From an uncultured Anaerotignum sp. (GTDB taxonomy: Bacteria; Bacillota; Clostridia; Lachnospirales; Anaerotignaceae): a stretch of 55,861 nucleotides of DNA. The DNA is taken from NCBI RefSeq assembly GCF_905212195.1, contig NZ_CAJMDQ010000004.1:1-55861 (forward strand), read 5' to 3'. Of this stretch, positions 8,425 through 17,363 are shown one piece after another. Below the pieces are notes generated by a model that was given only the letters and a program-made list of their open reading frames with translations, ran no database searches and was not told the DNA's origin. Numbering within the stretch: the first letter of the stretch is position 1; each line of letters starts with the position of its first letter. The position numbers were made by a program, and so were the translations under genes.

Positions 8425-10797
8425 TTAGAATGTTTCGTGTGCGTTTCTTGCAATGATAGAATCCTGCATGGACTTAGACAGGTTGACAAACTGTGTGCTG
8501 TAACCTGCTACACGCACCAGCAGATCTTTGTAATCTTCTGGATGTGCCTGCGCCTTGCGGAGGGTTTCTGTAGAAACTGTATTAAACTGTACATGGAAGG
8601 CACCCAGCGCAAAGTAAGACTGAATCATAGCCCCCAGATTTGCCTGACCGCGTTTGGTTGCTACCAGATCCTGATTCAGACGGAGGTTCAGCAGTGTACC
8701 GCCGCTATGGATATCCTGATTCAGTTTTGCAGCGGAACGCATTGCAGCCAAAGGTGTGGAAGTATCTGTGCCTACATAAGGAGATACGCCTTCGGAAATT
8801 GGTTCTGTTGCCTTTCTACCGTCCGGTGTGGCACCCAGCACCTTACCTGTAGGCAGGTAGTTGGAAATGCCCATGAATGCGGACAGGAAGTGATTGCCAT
8901 TGATGTCTTTATATTTATGAACTTCCTGATAGAAGAAGTTGCCGATTTCTCTTGCAATATCATCTACATAGTCATCATCATTGCCGTATTTGGGAGCAGC
9001 CTGCACTTTTGCACGGAGTTCATCATAGCCTTCCCAGTTATTATTGATGGCGTCAATGATTTCTGCCATGGTAACAGATTTTTCTTCAAATACCAGCTTT
9101 TTGATGGCTGCCAGAGAGTTTGCCACAACGGCAATACCGATACCTGTGATAACGGGGCCAATGTTATATTTTGCGCCGCCTTTTGTCAGGTCTTTGCCGT
9201 TCTTCATGCAGTCCTCAATACATGCGGACATGAAGGGTCTGGGAACCATTTCTACATGAAGGCGCTGGGCTGTAATCAAGCTGATAACAGCCTGTTTGAT
9301 CAGGTAAGCAAACTGTTTATAGAAAGCTGCTTCCACTTCTTCATATGTAGAGAATGTTTTAGGATCTTTTTCATCCAAAGCGATTTTTTTGCCGCTGAGA
9401 CGGCTTTTACCTTCGTTTGTGGCAAATTCCAGAGCTGCCGCAAAGTTCAGGTTTGCTGCGGAAGTCCATTCCCCTGTTTTACGGAAATGAGGAACTACAC
9501 AACCGCAGTTAGACCAGTCGCGAGCGTCTTCCGGTTCATAACCTGCGTTAACCAGCATCTGATAGCCTGCGTTATCACTGTGGATTGCAGGGAAGCCAGT
9601 TCCTTTGCTTACCAGATGGGTCACAGCTGCCATGAATTCATCAGGAGTATCCGGATGGATACGTACACTCAAGCCGGGCTGATGTGCCAGTGTATCTTCT
9701 GTTGCTTTCAAGCACATATAAGACAGTTCATTAGTAGCGTCTTTCCCATCTCTGGTTCTGCCGCCTACTGTCAGGTTCTGGAACTGGTTATAACCAGCGA
9801 AGAAATCAGCTGTGTTCGCAGAAATTGTCCAAACCCATTCAGAAAGTTTCAGCCACAGGCATTCGATCAGTTCCTGTGCTTCATCTTTGGTGATGACACC
9901 AGCATCTTTATCTGCTTTATAATAAGGATACATATACTGGTCGAAACGACCGGGGTTCCAAGCCAGAGGGTTTTCGGACAGGATACCGCCCAGCTGTGTG
10001 AACCACATGAACTGCATGGCTTCTCGGAAAGATTTCGGCGGATTTTCAGGAACCACGTCACAGATTTCTGCAATCTGCAGCAATTCTGCTTTTCTGGTTT
10101 CGTCAGCTTCTTCCGCTGCCATTTCTCTTGCTTTTTCCGCATAACGGTTTGCCAGACGGATGATACCATCGCATACCAATACGATGGAGCGATAGAATTC
10201 AATTTTTTCTGCGCCTTCCAGAGATGTAGCGTCCAGTTCTGCCAGATATGCTTCCGCTTCCTTTTTGATGCCGCCGAAGCCTTTTTTGAACAGCACGTCC
10301 TGATAGTCCGCAGTGATTTCCCCTACCGCCTGACGCCATTTGGAGTCTGTGTCTACAAAGCCAGTATCCACAGCCACCCGTTTGGTTTCTTCGGAAATCT
10401 GTGCCAAAAATGCTTCTTCCAGAGATTTATGTTCCCAATAAGGGAAAATTTCTTTTCTGACAAAAGCACGCTGTTCATCTGTCATTTCATAAGGGTCCTG
10501 TGCACGGGTTGCAAAGGTATCCATTTCACGATCCACCCATGTCCAGGAGAATTCAGGAGTCAGGATGCCGCATTTGCGAAATTCACCGGTACAGCCAACG
10601 ATGAGTTCATCAGGGAAAATATTGACACACAGTTCATTACAGGTATCATAAAATGCCTGGGCGCGGCGAATGGCAACAGGCTGCCCTTCCGTTCTTTTAT
10701 GGGATTCTGTCCAGATGCGCGCTCTTTCATAGGAAATGGCAGGCTTGCTGTTTACATAGTTTAAACGGATTCGTTCTACTCTGTCGGTAATGCTCAT
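8425..10797 (-). CDS. Glycyl radical enzyme of unassigned substrate (PFL-like/eliminase superfamily)
   Basis: 790 aa from the ATG at 10797, which lies 8-9 bases from AGAGAGG; the ATG at 10806 abuts the ribosome site. The C-terminal glycyl radical motif is RVAGYSTQF (Gly about 25 residues from the end). The thiyl-radical cysteine is in SNCGCVVPH (Cys436 numbered from the upstream ATG). It has one Cys, not the adjacent pair of pyruvate formate-lyase. Characterised eliminases and 4-hydroxyphenylacetate decarboxylase carry Glu two residues after the Cys (CxE); here that position is Val. Diol, glycerol, choline, hydroxyproline or isethionate chemistry is therefore unlikely. An arylacetate-type decarboxylase or an undescribed activity is possible, but that is inference. 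It lies between an XRE/cupin regulator and its activase, with no transporter or microcompartment genes. Confidence 0.88.
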   Translation of the reverse strand: MSITDRVERIRLNYVNSKPAISYERARIWTESHKRTEGQPVAIRRAQAFYDTCNELCVNIFPDELIVGCTGEFRKCGILTPEFSWTWVDREMDTFATRAQDPYEMTDEQRAFVRKEIFPYWEHKSLEEAFLAQISEETKRVAVDTGFVDTDSKWRQAVGEITADYQDVLFKKGFGGIKKEAEAYLAELDATSLEGAEKIEFYRSIVLVCDGIIRLANRYAEKAREMAAEEADETRKAELLQIAEICDVVPENPPKSFREAMQFMWFTQLGGILSENPLAWNPGRFDQYMYPYYKADKDAGVITKDEAQELIECLWLKLSEWVWTISANTADFFAGYNQFQNLTVGGRTRDGKDATNELSYMCLKATEDTLAHQPGLSVRIHPDTPDEFMAAVTHLVSKGTGFPAIHSDNAGYQMLVNAGYEPEDARDWSNCGCVVPHFRKTGEWTSAANLNFAAALEFATNEGKSRLSGKKIALDEKDPKTFSTYEEVEAAFYKQFAYLIKQAVISLITAQRLHVEMVPRPFMSACIEDCMKNGKDLTKGGAKYNIGPVITGIGIAVVANSLAAIKKLVFEEKSVTMAEIIDAINNNWEGYDELRAKVQAAPKYGNDDDYVDDIAREIGNFFYQEVHKYKDINGNHFLSAFMGISNYLPTGKVLGATPDGRKATEPISEGVSPYVGTDTSTPLAAMRSAAKLNQDIHSGGTLLNLRLNQDLVATKRGQANLGAMIQSYFALGAFHVQFNTVSTETLRKAQAHPEDYKDLLVRVAGYSTQFVNLSKSMQDSIIARNAHETF

Positions 10798-10822
10798 TGC
10801 GTTCATCCTCTCTTTTTATGTA

Positions 10823-11377
10823 CTATTTCTGATAATAAATCAACATGCAGATGCGTGTATTGCCGTCACACCCGTTTTCATAGACATGTGGTCTGTCTGC
10901 CTGAAAATGGATAGCGTTGCCGGCTTCCACATAATGGCGTTTGCCGTCTGTTTCCAATACGAAACAGCCTTCATAGACCAATATAAATTCTTCCGTTCCC
11001 GGTTCATGGGCTTCGGAAACGGATCTGGAACCCGGGTCCAGTTCAATATGCAGCATTTCAAATTTCCGCTCATGATGATAGGGGAAAAATGGGTACAGGC
11101 GAAAATGTCCGCCGTCACTGAGAAGAGGATTCACTTCCTCTTTGGAAATGATTTCAGCTTCTTTTTCAGACTGTTCCAAAAGACCCGTAAAAGAGATATG
11201 AAGTCCCGTTGCAATCTTCCATAATGTAGAAATAGTCGGACTGGATTCCCCACGTTCGATCTGTCCCAACATACTTTTGCTGACACCTGTCATATCAGAA
11301 ACAGTGTCTAAACTCCATTTATTCTCTTTTCGAATCCTTTTTAGGTTTTCAGCGATAATACCGCTCATTGCATCCAT
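10823..11377 (-). CDS. XRE-family regulator with C-terminal cupin domain
   Basis: 184 aa from the ATG at 11377 (GGAGGAGG seven bases upstream). Residues ~5-60 form a helix-turn-helix of XRE type (LKRIRKENKWSLDTVSDMTGVSKSMLGQ in two pieces, then IERGESSPTISTLWKIA). Residues ~110-180 form a small cupin with EAHEPGTEEFILVYEG and HFQADRPHVY. Such proteins sense a small metabolite through the cupin. Placed 25 bp upstream of the glycyl radical enzyme in the same direction, it probably regulates that operon and itself. The promoter at 11415-11443 would drive all three genes. Confidence 0.87.
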   Translation of the reverse strand: MDAMSGIIAENLKRIRKENKWSLDTVSDMTGVSKSMLGQIERGESSPTISTLWKIATGLHISFTGLLEQSEKEAEIISKEEVNPLLSDGGHFRLYPFFPYHHERKFEMLHIELDPGSRSVSEAHEPGTEEFILVYEGCFVLETDGKRHYVEAGNAIHFQADRPHVYENGCDGNTRICMLIYYQK

Positions 11378-11414
11378 ATATGCTCCTCCTCCCGCGCACA
11401 AACGTCTTTATAAT

Positions 11415-11443
11415 AGAATAGCATTGGAAAAGAAACCCGTCAA
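11415..11443 (-). promoter_or_regulatory. Promoter of the XRE-glycyl radical enzyme operon
   Basis: Minus strand: TTGACG (11438-11443), 17 bp spacer, TATTCT (11415-11420), about 40 bp before the regulator start. A perfect 10-bp palindrome CGTTATAACG lies upstream at 11489-11498 and might be an operator. Confidence 0.6.
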
Positions 11444-11628
11444 TGAATTGATGATACAGTATTTCGCATATACTACCTTTATGTTGTACGTTATAACGCA
11501 TCTATAAGAGAAGCGTATCACGGCACACTATATTTGTCAACACGGACAAACGTTTTTGTGGAATATTTGGACGTTTTATCGAACAAAGCCCTTATCTTCT
11601 CATACAACGAAAAAGCCAAAAAATAAAA

Positions 11629-11672
11629 AAGAGCCGAAAATTCAGCAAATATGCCAAATTTTCAGCTCTTTT
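11629..11672. terminator. Terminator after coaBC
   Basis: AAGAGC-GAAAATT pairs with AATTTTC-GCTCTT around an AT-rich loop, with T-rich sequence on both sides. It serves coaBC on the minus strand and could act in both directions. Confidence 0.75.
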
Positions 11673-11690
11673 ATTTACATATTAGAAGGC

Positions 11691-12884
11691 TCAGCCTTTC
11701 AGTTTCAGAATTTCATCCAGAATCTTATGAGCAACTTCTTCTTTTGTCAGAAGTTCCAGCTGGATTTCTTCCTGTTTGGAAATCATGGTAACCACATTGG
11801 TGTCTGTACCAAAGCCGCTGCCTGCTACTTTCAGGTTATTGGCAATGACCAGATCAATGTTTTTCTTATCCAGTTTCACGCGGGAGTTTTCCAGCATATT
11901 CTGGGTTTCCATGGAAAATCCGCAATAGAACTGACCTTCTCTGCGGTGTTCGCCCATATATTTCAGAATATCATGGGTACGATCCAGTTCAATACTCATT
12001 TCGCCATCTTTTTTCTTCATTTTATCATCAGCAACGGTTTTGGGTTTATAGTCCGCAACAGCCGCAGATTTGATGATGATATCATTATCCAGGAAACGTG
12101 CTTTCATTGCCTGGAACATATCTTCTGCGCTGACTACCTGCACATAATCCACAAACATGGGGCGTTCCAGAGATGTGACACCGCTGACCAGTGTCACTTC
12201 CGCACCACGGAGCATAGCCGCCTTTGCGATTTCATAGCCCATTTTGCCTGTGGAATGATTTGTAATATAACGCACAGGATCGATGCTTTCCTGAGTAGGG
12301 CCAGCAGTTACGATAACCTTCATGCCTTTCAGGTCTTTTTCGTAAGCGATTTCCCGCAGGATATAACCTACCAGAACTTCTTCCTTCGGCATTTTGCCAT
12401 CGCCTACGTCACGGCAAGCCAGCATGCCTGTGTCAGGCTGAATCACTTCATAATCATATGCCTGCAGTTTTTTCAGATTATCCTGCACAATGGGATTATG
12501 ATACATATTGGTATTCATGGCAGGTGCAATGATCTTCTTGCAGGTGCAAGCCATAACGGTGGTGGTCAGCATATCGTCTGCAATGCCATTTGCCAGTTTG
12601 CCGATGACATTGGCAGATGCAGGCGCAATCAGCACAACATCCGCTTTTTTCGCCAGGGAAACATGTGCCACATGGAACTGGAAATTCCGGTCAAAAGTAT
12701 CCACCAGGCATTTATTTCCTGTCAGTGTTTCAAAGGTAATGGGTGTAATGAAATGGGTTGCGTTTTCTGTCATAATGACATGTACGTCACATTCCATTTT
12801 CACCAGCATACTTGCTACATTTGCCATTTTGTAAGCGGCAATGCTGCCTGTTACGCCCAAAATGACGGTTTTTCCCTTTAACAT
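11691..12884 (-). CDS. coaBC: Bifunctional phosphopantothenoylcysteine decarboxylase / phosphopantothenate-cysteine ligase
   Basis: 397 aa, the usual CoaBC length. The N-terminal flavoprotein CoaC half has GVTGSIAAYK, the active-site His region, PASANVIGKLANGIADDMLTT (split here: PASAN, GKLANGIADDML) and PAMNTNMY. The CoaB half begins near residue 190 with VTAGPTQESIDPVR, then RYITNHSTGKMG, ADYKP and the CTP-binding lysines. Carries out two consecutive steps of coenzyme A synthesis in the cytosol. It is preceded by a DUF4397 gene on the same strand and followed by a terminator. Confidence 0.95.
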   Translation of the reverse strand: MLKGKTVILGVTGSIAAYKMANVASMLVKMECDVHVIMTENATHFITPITFETLTGNKCLVDTFDRNFQFHVAHVSLAKKADVVLIAPASANVIGKLANGIADDMLTTTVMACTCKKIIAPAMNTNMYHNPIVQDNLKKLQAYDYEVIQPDTGMLACRDVGDGKMPKEEVLVGYILREIAYEKDLKGMKVIVTAGPTQESIDPVRYITNHSTGKMGYEIAKAAMLRGAEVTLVSGVTSLERPMFVDYVQVVSAEDMFQAMKARFLDNDIIIKSAAVADYKPKTVADDKMKKKDGEMSIELDRTHDILKYMGEHRREGQFYCGFSMETQNMLENSRVKLDKKNIDLVIANNLKVAGSGFGTDTNVVTMISKQEEIQLELLTKEEVAHKILDEILKLKG

Positions 12885-12994
12885 ACATCAACATCCTTTT
12901 CTTTTGCTTTTTGTATGATTTGACAATTTATTCACAGTATTGTCATTATAACAAACTTTTCTGCCTTCGTATAGACCAATCAGGAAAATTTTAT

Positions 12995-13801
12995 TTAAAA
13001 AGCAAGATAAGAAGCGCCTTCCAGCGGAATCACAACCTGCAGGCCCACGCGGTCGTTCATATCCCCCACAACATAGATGGTATAGGCTTTGCCGCCCTTC
13101 AGCGTCACCACAGGATCTTCCAACAAGACAGCGCCACTGAAGTATTCCCGCAGCTTCAGGTTATGCTCACCGGGAACCACTGCCATATAACGGCTGACTT
13201 CTTTATAATTCAAATCAGACAGCACCAGACTATCGTCCAGATATACATCCATTCTGGGTGCGTTTGCAGAAAGCTGCACAAACCGCACATATGCCATATT
13301 CCCCTGCAGGAAACGACGGTTATCATTGATCATTTCCAGAGAAACATTGCCCTCTGTGCCCGTCAGAGCCGCTGTATAGATACGGTATCCAATGAGGTTG
13401 ATATAACTTACGGTAAGGGGATTTTCCGTAGTTCCGGCACGGAAAACTGCCACACGGTAATAACCGGGGAATGCTTTCATATACTCCGTAAAATTACGAT
13501 ACAGCAAGTTAGAAGCTACTTTTCTGCCATTGACATAAATGTCCACACTTCCAGCGCCGGGATAGGCATTGAAAAAGCGAATGTAACTGAACATGGTAAT
13601 GCCGGGAACGATGGGCAACACCGTAATCTTCAGATTACCGGGAAGCTGCACACCGGGATACATGCTCTCTGCTGTCCCGTCAGCCACTTCCTGAGTCAGG
13701 CTTTCCAGCGGAAGCTGCCGGATTCCCTCCTGTGTCAGCGGCAGCGGCATAACCATATCCGCACTGGTTTCCACGCCTGCTTGTTTCCAAATGTCCGTCA
13801 T
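12995..13801 (-). CDS. DUF4397 domain-containing protein
   Basis: 268 aa from the ATG at 13801, with AGGTGA just upstream; a TTG seven codons earlier lies before that ribosome site. Two similar beta-rich repeats are visible. The first has FSYIRFFNAYPGAGSVDIYVNG and LLYRNFTEYMKAFPGYY-type segments (residues ~75-140). The second has AYVRFVQLSANAPRMDVYLD and EVSRYMAVVPGEHNLKLRE (~165-235). Both match the DUF4397 pattern. No signal peptide is visible, although the domain is usually extracytoplasmic. Function unknown. The acetyltransferase gene ends 33 bp upstream on the same strand. Confidence 0.8.
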   Translation of the reverse strand: MTDIWKQAGVETSADMVMPLPLTQEGIRQLPLESLTQEVADGTAESMYPGVQLPGNLKITVLPIVPGITMFSYIRFFNAYPGAGSVDIYVNGRKVASNLLYRNFTEYMKAFPGYYRVAVFRAGTTENPLTVSYINLIGYRIYTAALTGTEGNVSLEMINDNRRFLQGNMAYVRFVQLSANAPRMDVYLDDSLVLSDLNYKEVSRYMAVVPGEHNLKLREYFSGAVLLEDPVVTLKGGKAYTIYVVGDMNDRVGLQVVIPLEGASYLAF

Positions 13802-13833
13802 TTTGGTCACCTGTCTTTTCAAAAGTTCTGTTA

Positions 13834-14394
13834 TTATGTTATGTCAGAATTTTGAGAATGTGCATGGGAAATCCGGCGAATGGGCAAAAACCAGAATCGC
13901 CCATACAAATAACGGTACATTTTCTCACACTGGTTCAAAGTAAGCTGTTTCTGATAACATAATACCTCCATGGGAACGCCATACATATCCCATAGGATGC
14001 CTGTTTCCTGAAAACCACAGCGCAGATAGAATTTTTTTCTTCGTTTTCTTTGGAGGGCATTGGACGCTTTCTCATTTTCTGGCTCAATCTCCAGAAAAAT
14101 ATATTGTTCAGGATAAATATCTGCAAGCAGCTTTAAAGCATGGCTGCCCACGCCCCTGCCCCGTTTAGAGGACATCACGGCAAAATAATCAATCAGCACC
14201 ATTTCTTCATAAACAGCGCATACGAAAAATCCAAGAAATTCTGTGTGCTCTTTGATGACCCACATTTCCATTTTTCCGTTTCTGCAATTTCTGCAAATTC
14301 TGGAAAAAGGCTTTCTTTCCGTCCATGGAAAGGAAGCGCAATATAACTGATAAATCCGTTTATAATCCTGTTTGCAGGCTTTTTCTATCAACAT
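13834..14394 (-). CDS. GNAT-family N-acetyltransferase
   Basis: 186 aa. The acetyl-CoA pyrophosphate loop KRGRGVGSHALKLL (residues ~87-100) and the preceding beta strand VLIDYFAVM are typical of GNAT enzymes. EIEPENEKASNALQRKRRKKFYLRCGFQETG is the C-terminal strand-helix region (two pieces quoted as one run of motif: EIEPENEKA and FYLRCGFQETG). Acceptor substrate unknown. A ribosome site (GGAGGAAA) precedes the ATG. It is followed in the same direction by the DUF4397 gene. An ordinary orphan acetyltransferase. Confidence 0.82.
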   Translation of the reverse strand: MLIEKACKQDYKRIYQLYCASFPWTERKPFSRICRNCRNGKMEMWVIKEHTEFLGFFVCAVYEEMVLIDYFAVMSSKRGRGVGSHALKLLADIYPEQYIFLEIEPENEKASNALQRKRRKKFYLRCGFQETGILWDMYGVPMEVLCYQKQLTLNQCEKMYRYLYGRFWFLPIRRISHAHSQNSDIT

Positions 14395-14429
14395 TCCATT
14401 TCCTCCTGTGGAAAATTCTGATAAAAATA

Positions 14430-14468
14430 GGATAGCTGGAATCCGAGGATTCCAGCTATATTTCTTAT
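14430..14468. terminator. Terminator after the PBP1A gene
   Basis: ATAGCTGGAATC-CGAG-GATTCCAGCTAT is a perfect 12-bp stem just beyond the PBP1A stop codon. Moderately T-rich sequence follows on each strand. Confidence 0.8.
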
Positions 14469-14471
14469 TTC

Positions 14472-17171
14472 TTATTGAATTCCGAAGTTTGGATCGTCTA
14501 CAGGATTGGTAGGTGTTGTGGTTTCTGTTGAGTTATTGTCACCTGTTCCTGTAGAAGGATCTGTTGTGGTTCCTTCATTATCTGTTCCGGGTGTTGTTTC
14601 TTCCGGTGTTGTCGGTTCTGCAACATGATCGGAAGTACATTCCTGACTGACATCAATATCCAACTTGCCTTCTGGAACTTCACTTGGTTTGCCAAGGATT
14701 TGTCCATCTTTCACTGCCACAACCACACTAATAGGGTTCGGGCAATTCGGTCCTGCCAGTTTGCCTGTTTCGGAGCAAACAGTGTAAGACTTATGAAGGG
14801 TACATACGGAATCATCTCTCTGGAAGTCCGCAGCTGCCAGGTCAGAACGAGCTGAGTAACCATAGTAGTCCTGACTGCACAGACTAGAAGGCTGAGCGCC
14901 GCTTGCCGCGCAGACAGACAGAGTTACGATGCCGTCTGGTCTTGTAAATTCTTTATTAGGCAGATTTGCGTGAATCTGACTCATGACATGTTTCCAGATC
15001 TTCAAATGGGCGCTGCCGGAGACATTCGTCATCTCTTTGGACGTATCGTAACCCATCCAGATACCCGCCGTATAATAAGGCGTATATCCGTAGAAAGTCA
15101 AGTCCACATTATCACTGGTGGTACCAGTTTTACCGGCAACTGTCATTCCGCTGATCTGTGCCGCAGTACCTGTACCGCTGGTGATAACGTCTTCCATCAT
15201 ATCTGTCAGAAGGTATGCAGTTGTTTCTTTCAGAACTCGTGTACCTTCTTTTTCTCTTTTATCCAGAAGCACATTGCCGTCGTGGTCATATACCACTGTG
15301 TAATAAGTAGGTTCATAGTATGTGCCGCCATTTGCGATACATGCGTATGCCCCTGTCATTTCCATAACGGATACACCCTGTGTCAGACCACCGAGGGCAG
15401 TGGTTGCTGCCTTATCTTCTTCCACCAGATGTTCCAGACCCATACTCTTCATATATTCGAAGGATGTTTCTGCGCCAACCATCATAAAGGCTTTCACGGC
15501 CAATACGTTCATGGAATCTCGGATACCTTCTCTGACTGTCAAAGGACCGAAGAAACGTCCCTGCCAGTTCTTAGGTGACCAAGAACCATAAGTTACAGGC
15601 TCGTCCACAATGATAGAACCGGGCATCAACAGCCCTGTATCAATGGCAGGTGCGTAAGAAGCCAGTATCTTCATAGCGGAACCCTGCTGACGAAGGCCCT
15701 GTGTCGCACGGTTGAATACGGAGTCACCGGGTTTCTGACCGCGTCCGCCAACCAGCGCTTTTACTTCACCATTGCTCTGGTCCATAATAACCATGGCAGA
15801 CTGCAGGGATTTGGATACGGTTACTTTATCCAGAACCAGCTGATGGGTATCATCCAGCAGCTCGTCTTTTACAGATTCTACAAAAGCATCTACTTCGTCT
15901 TCACTGGTAACAGTTGTTTTCCGTTCATAGTGAGACTGATTGGAAGTATCATTGGGACCACTAACAGGCTGGGAAGTATCTGCAACAGAAATCAGATACG
16001 TTACATCCAGCGTACCATCACTGGGCGGGAACATACTGTCATCTGTAAAGGTTTCATCCAGGATTGCCTGCATTTCTGTGTTCATGGTCGTATGAATTTC
16101 CAGACCATTGTTGTAAATCATCTTATAAGCCTGAGCAGATGTATAACCCAATTCTTCCTGAAGGTCTTCTGCCAACTGGTCAATCATAGCTTCCACAAAG
16201 TAGTTGTGGTTGGCAACACCAGTGGATTCTTCCTGATTGGTGCACACCAGATTTGCATATACATCTTCTGCCAAAGCTTCATCATGCTCTTCCTGGGTGA
16301 TATATCCCAGTTCCAGCATTTTGTCCAGAACCAAAGTCTGTCTTTTCTTATTATTTTCCGGCTGAGAATCCGGCGCATACAGGCTTGGATTATTGGTAAT
16401 GGAAGCAATGCAGGCGCTTTCCGCCAAGGTCAGGTCACTGACATGTTTTCCGAAATAATACTGCGAAGCCGCTTCGACACCATTCAAACCATGGCTCAAA
16501 GCAATGGTATTCAAGTATAATTCCAAAATATAATCTTTTGCCGCTTCTTTGGAACCAAGCTGTTTTTCCAGCGTATCTTCCAGATTCAATGCAAGGAATT
16601 GTTCTTTGACTTTTCTGACAATGCTTTTTTCATTGGTCAGCACTTCATTCTTGATCAGCTGCTGGGTAATGGTACTTGCGCCCTGACTGAAGCTCATGGT
16701 TTTGATATTTTCTACCAAGGCACGGAAAATACCGCGCATATCAATACCGCCATGCTCATAAAAACGTTCGTCTTCAATGGCAACCACAGCATGCTGCATG
16801 TGTAATGGGATTTCATCCAGATTCACATATTCCCTGTTTTCGTTGCCATGCAGTTTATCCACTTCCGTTCCTGCGTCATCGTAGACAATGGAAGTGTAGG
16901 ACTGGGGCATAACATCTGACGTATTGAGCATATCTGTACTTTGCAATATGCCAAATACGGTGCCAAGACCAGCGCCTGCAACTGCAAAACCAACTAAGAC
17001 TACCAACACAATCAATATTTTGGAAATCTTTTTTCCGGTACCTCTTCTTCTCCGTTTCCTGCCGCGTCGGGCATTGGGGTGCGGACGGGTACTTCTGCGT
17101 CTGCTACTGCTGCTGCCGTGATCAGACTCAGGACGACTGTGTGGGCGTCTTCTTCGTTGAGAATCACTCAT
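14472..17171 (-). CDS. Class A penicillin-binding protein 1A
   Basis: 899 aa. A very basic Arg-rich cytoplasmic tail (1-50) precedes one membrane segment (52-75). The GT51 glycosyltransferase domain has EDERFYEHGG (catalytic Glu133) and QGASTITQQLIKN. The transpeptidase domain has SxxK as GSAMK (Ser498, Lys501) and KTGT in VAGKTGTTSDN. The C-terminal ~60 residues are Thr/Pro/Glu-rich and extracellular, a common extension in clostridia. It polymerises and cross-links peptidoglycan. Transcribed alone, divergently from yunB. The extra length compared with Bacillus PBP1 comes from the two low-complexity tails. Confidence 0.94.
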   Translation of the reverse strand: MSDSQRRRRPHSRPESDHGSSSSRRRSTRPHPNARRGRKRRRRGTGKKISKILIVLVVLVGFAVAGAGLGTVFGILQSTDMLNTSDVMPQSYTSIVYDDAGTEVDKLHGNENREYVNLDEIPLHMQHAVVAIEDERFYEHGGIDMRGIFRALVENIKTMSFSQGASTITQQLIKNEVLTNEKSIVRKVKEQFLALNLEDTLEKQLGSKEAAKDYILELYLNTIALSHGLNGVEAASQYYFGKHVSDLTLAESACIASITNNPSLYAPDSQPENNKKRQTLVLDKMLELGYITQEEHDEALAEDVYANLVCTNQEESTGVANHNYFVEAMIDQLAEDLQEELGYTSAQAYKMIYNNGLEIHTTMNTEMQAILDETFTDDSMFPPSDGTLDVTYLISVADTSQPVSGPNDTSNQSHYERKTTVTSEDEVDAFVESVKDELLDDTHQLVLDKVTVSKSLQSAMVIMDQSNGEVKALVGGRGQKPGDSVFNRATQGLRQQGSAMKILASYAPAIDTGLLMPGSIIVDEPVTYGSWSPKNWQGRFFGPLTVREGIRDSMNVLAVKAFMMVGAETSFEYMKSMGLEHLVEEDKAATTALGGLTQGVSVMEMTGAYACIANGGTYYEPTYYTVVYDHDGNVLLDKREKEGTRVLKETTAYLLTDMMEDVITSGTGTAAQISGMTVAGKTGTTSDNVDLTFYGYTPYYTAGIWMGYDTSKEMTNVSGSAHLKIWKHVMSQIHANLPNKEFTRPDGIVTLSVCAASGAQPSSLCSQDYYGYSARSDLAAADFQRDDSVCTLHKSYTVCSETGKLAGPNCPNPISVVVAVKDGQILGKPSEVPEGKLDIDVSQECTSDHVAEPTTPEETTPGTDNEGTTTDPSTGTGDNNSTETTTPTNPVDDPNFGIQ

Positions 17172-17335
17172 CTTTAACCCTCCTTTATCCGTTGATTATA
17201 ACAGATTTTACGACAGAGATAAAGTAAAATTATATAGAATTTCAAACGCAATTCCTAAAATTGTATTAAAAACGCATGATTTTGGCGTGAAAAACCCATT
17301 TTTTCATTGTTTTCAGACTAAATTCCGCGTGATGC

Positions 17336-17343
17336 CATACAAT
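17336..17343 (+). promoter_or_regulatory. Sigma-E-like -10 element for yunB
   Basis: CATACAAT matches the -10 consensus of the mother-cell sporulation factor sigma-E and lies 20 bp before the yunB start. The expected -35 is only weakly matched (ACTAAATT region). Bacillus yunB is known to be sigma-E dependent, which supports the reading. Confidence 0.4.
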
Positions 17344-17363
17344 AGAATCAGGGGGTGAATACC

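Noticed and set aside
8437..10764. 775-aa open frame on the + strand
   Set aside because: Exactly antisense to the glycyl radical enzyme; Cys/Phe/His-rich nonsense composition, no ribosome site, no recognisable motif. It is open because the real gene rarely uses the codons that give stops on this frame.
11556..12881. 441-aa open frame on the + strand
   Set aside because: Antisense to coaBC, which has all its motifs on the minus strand.
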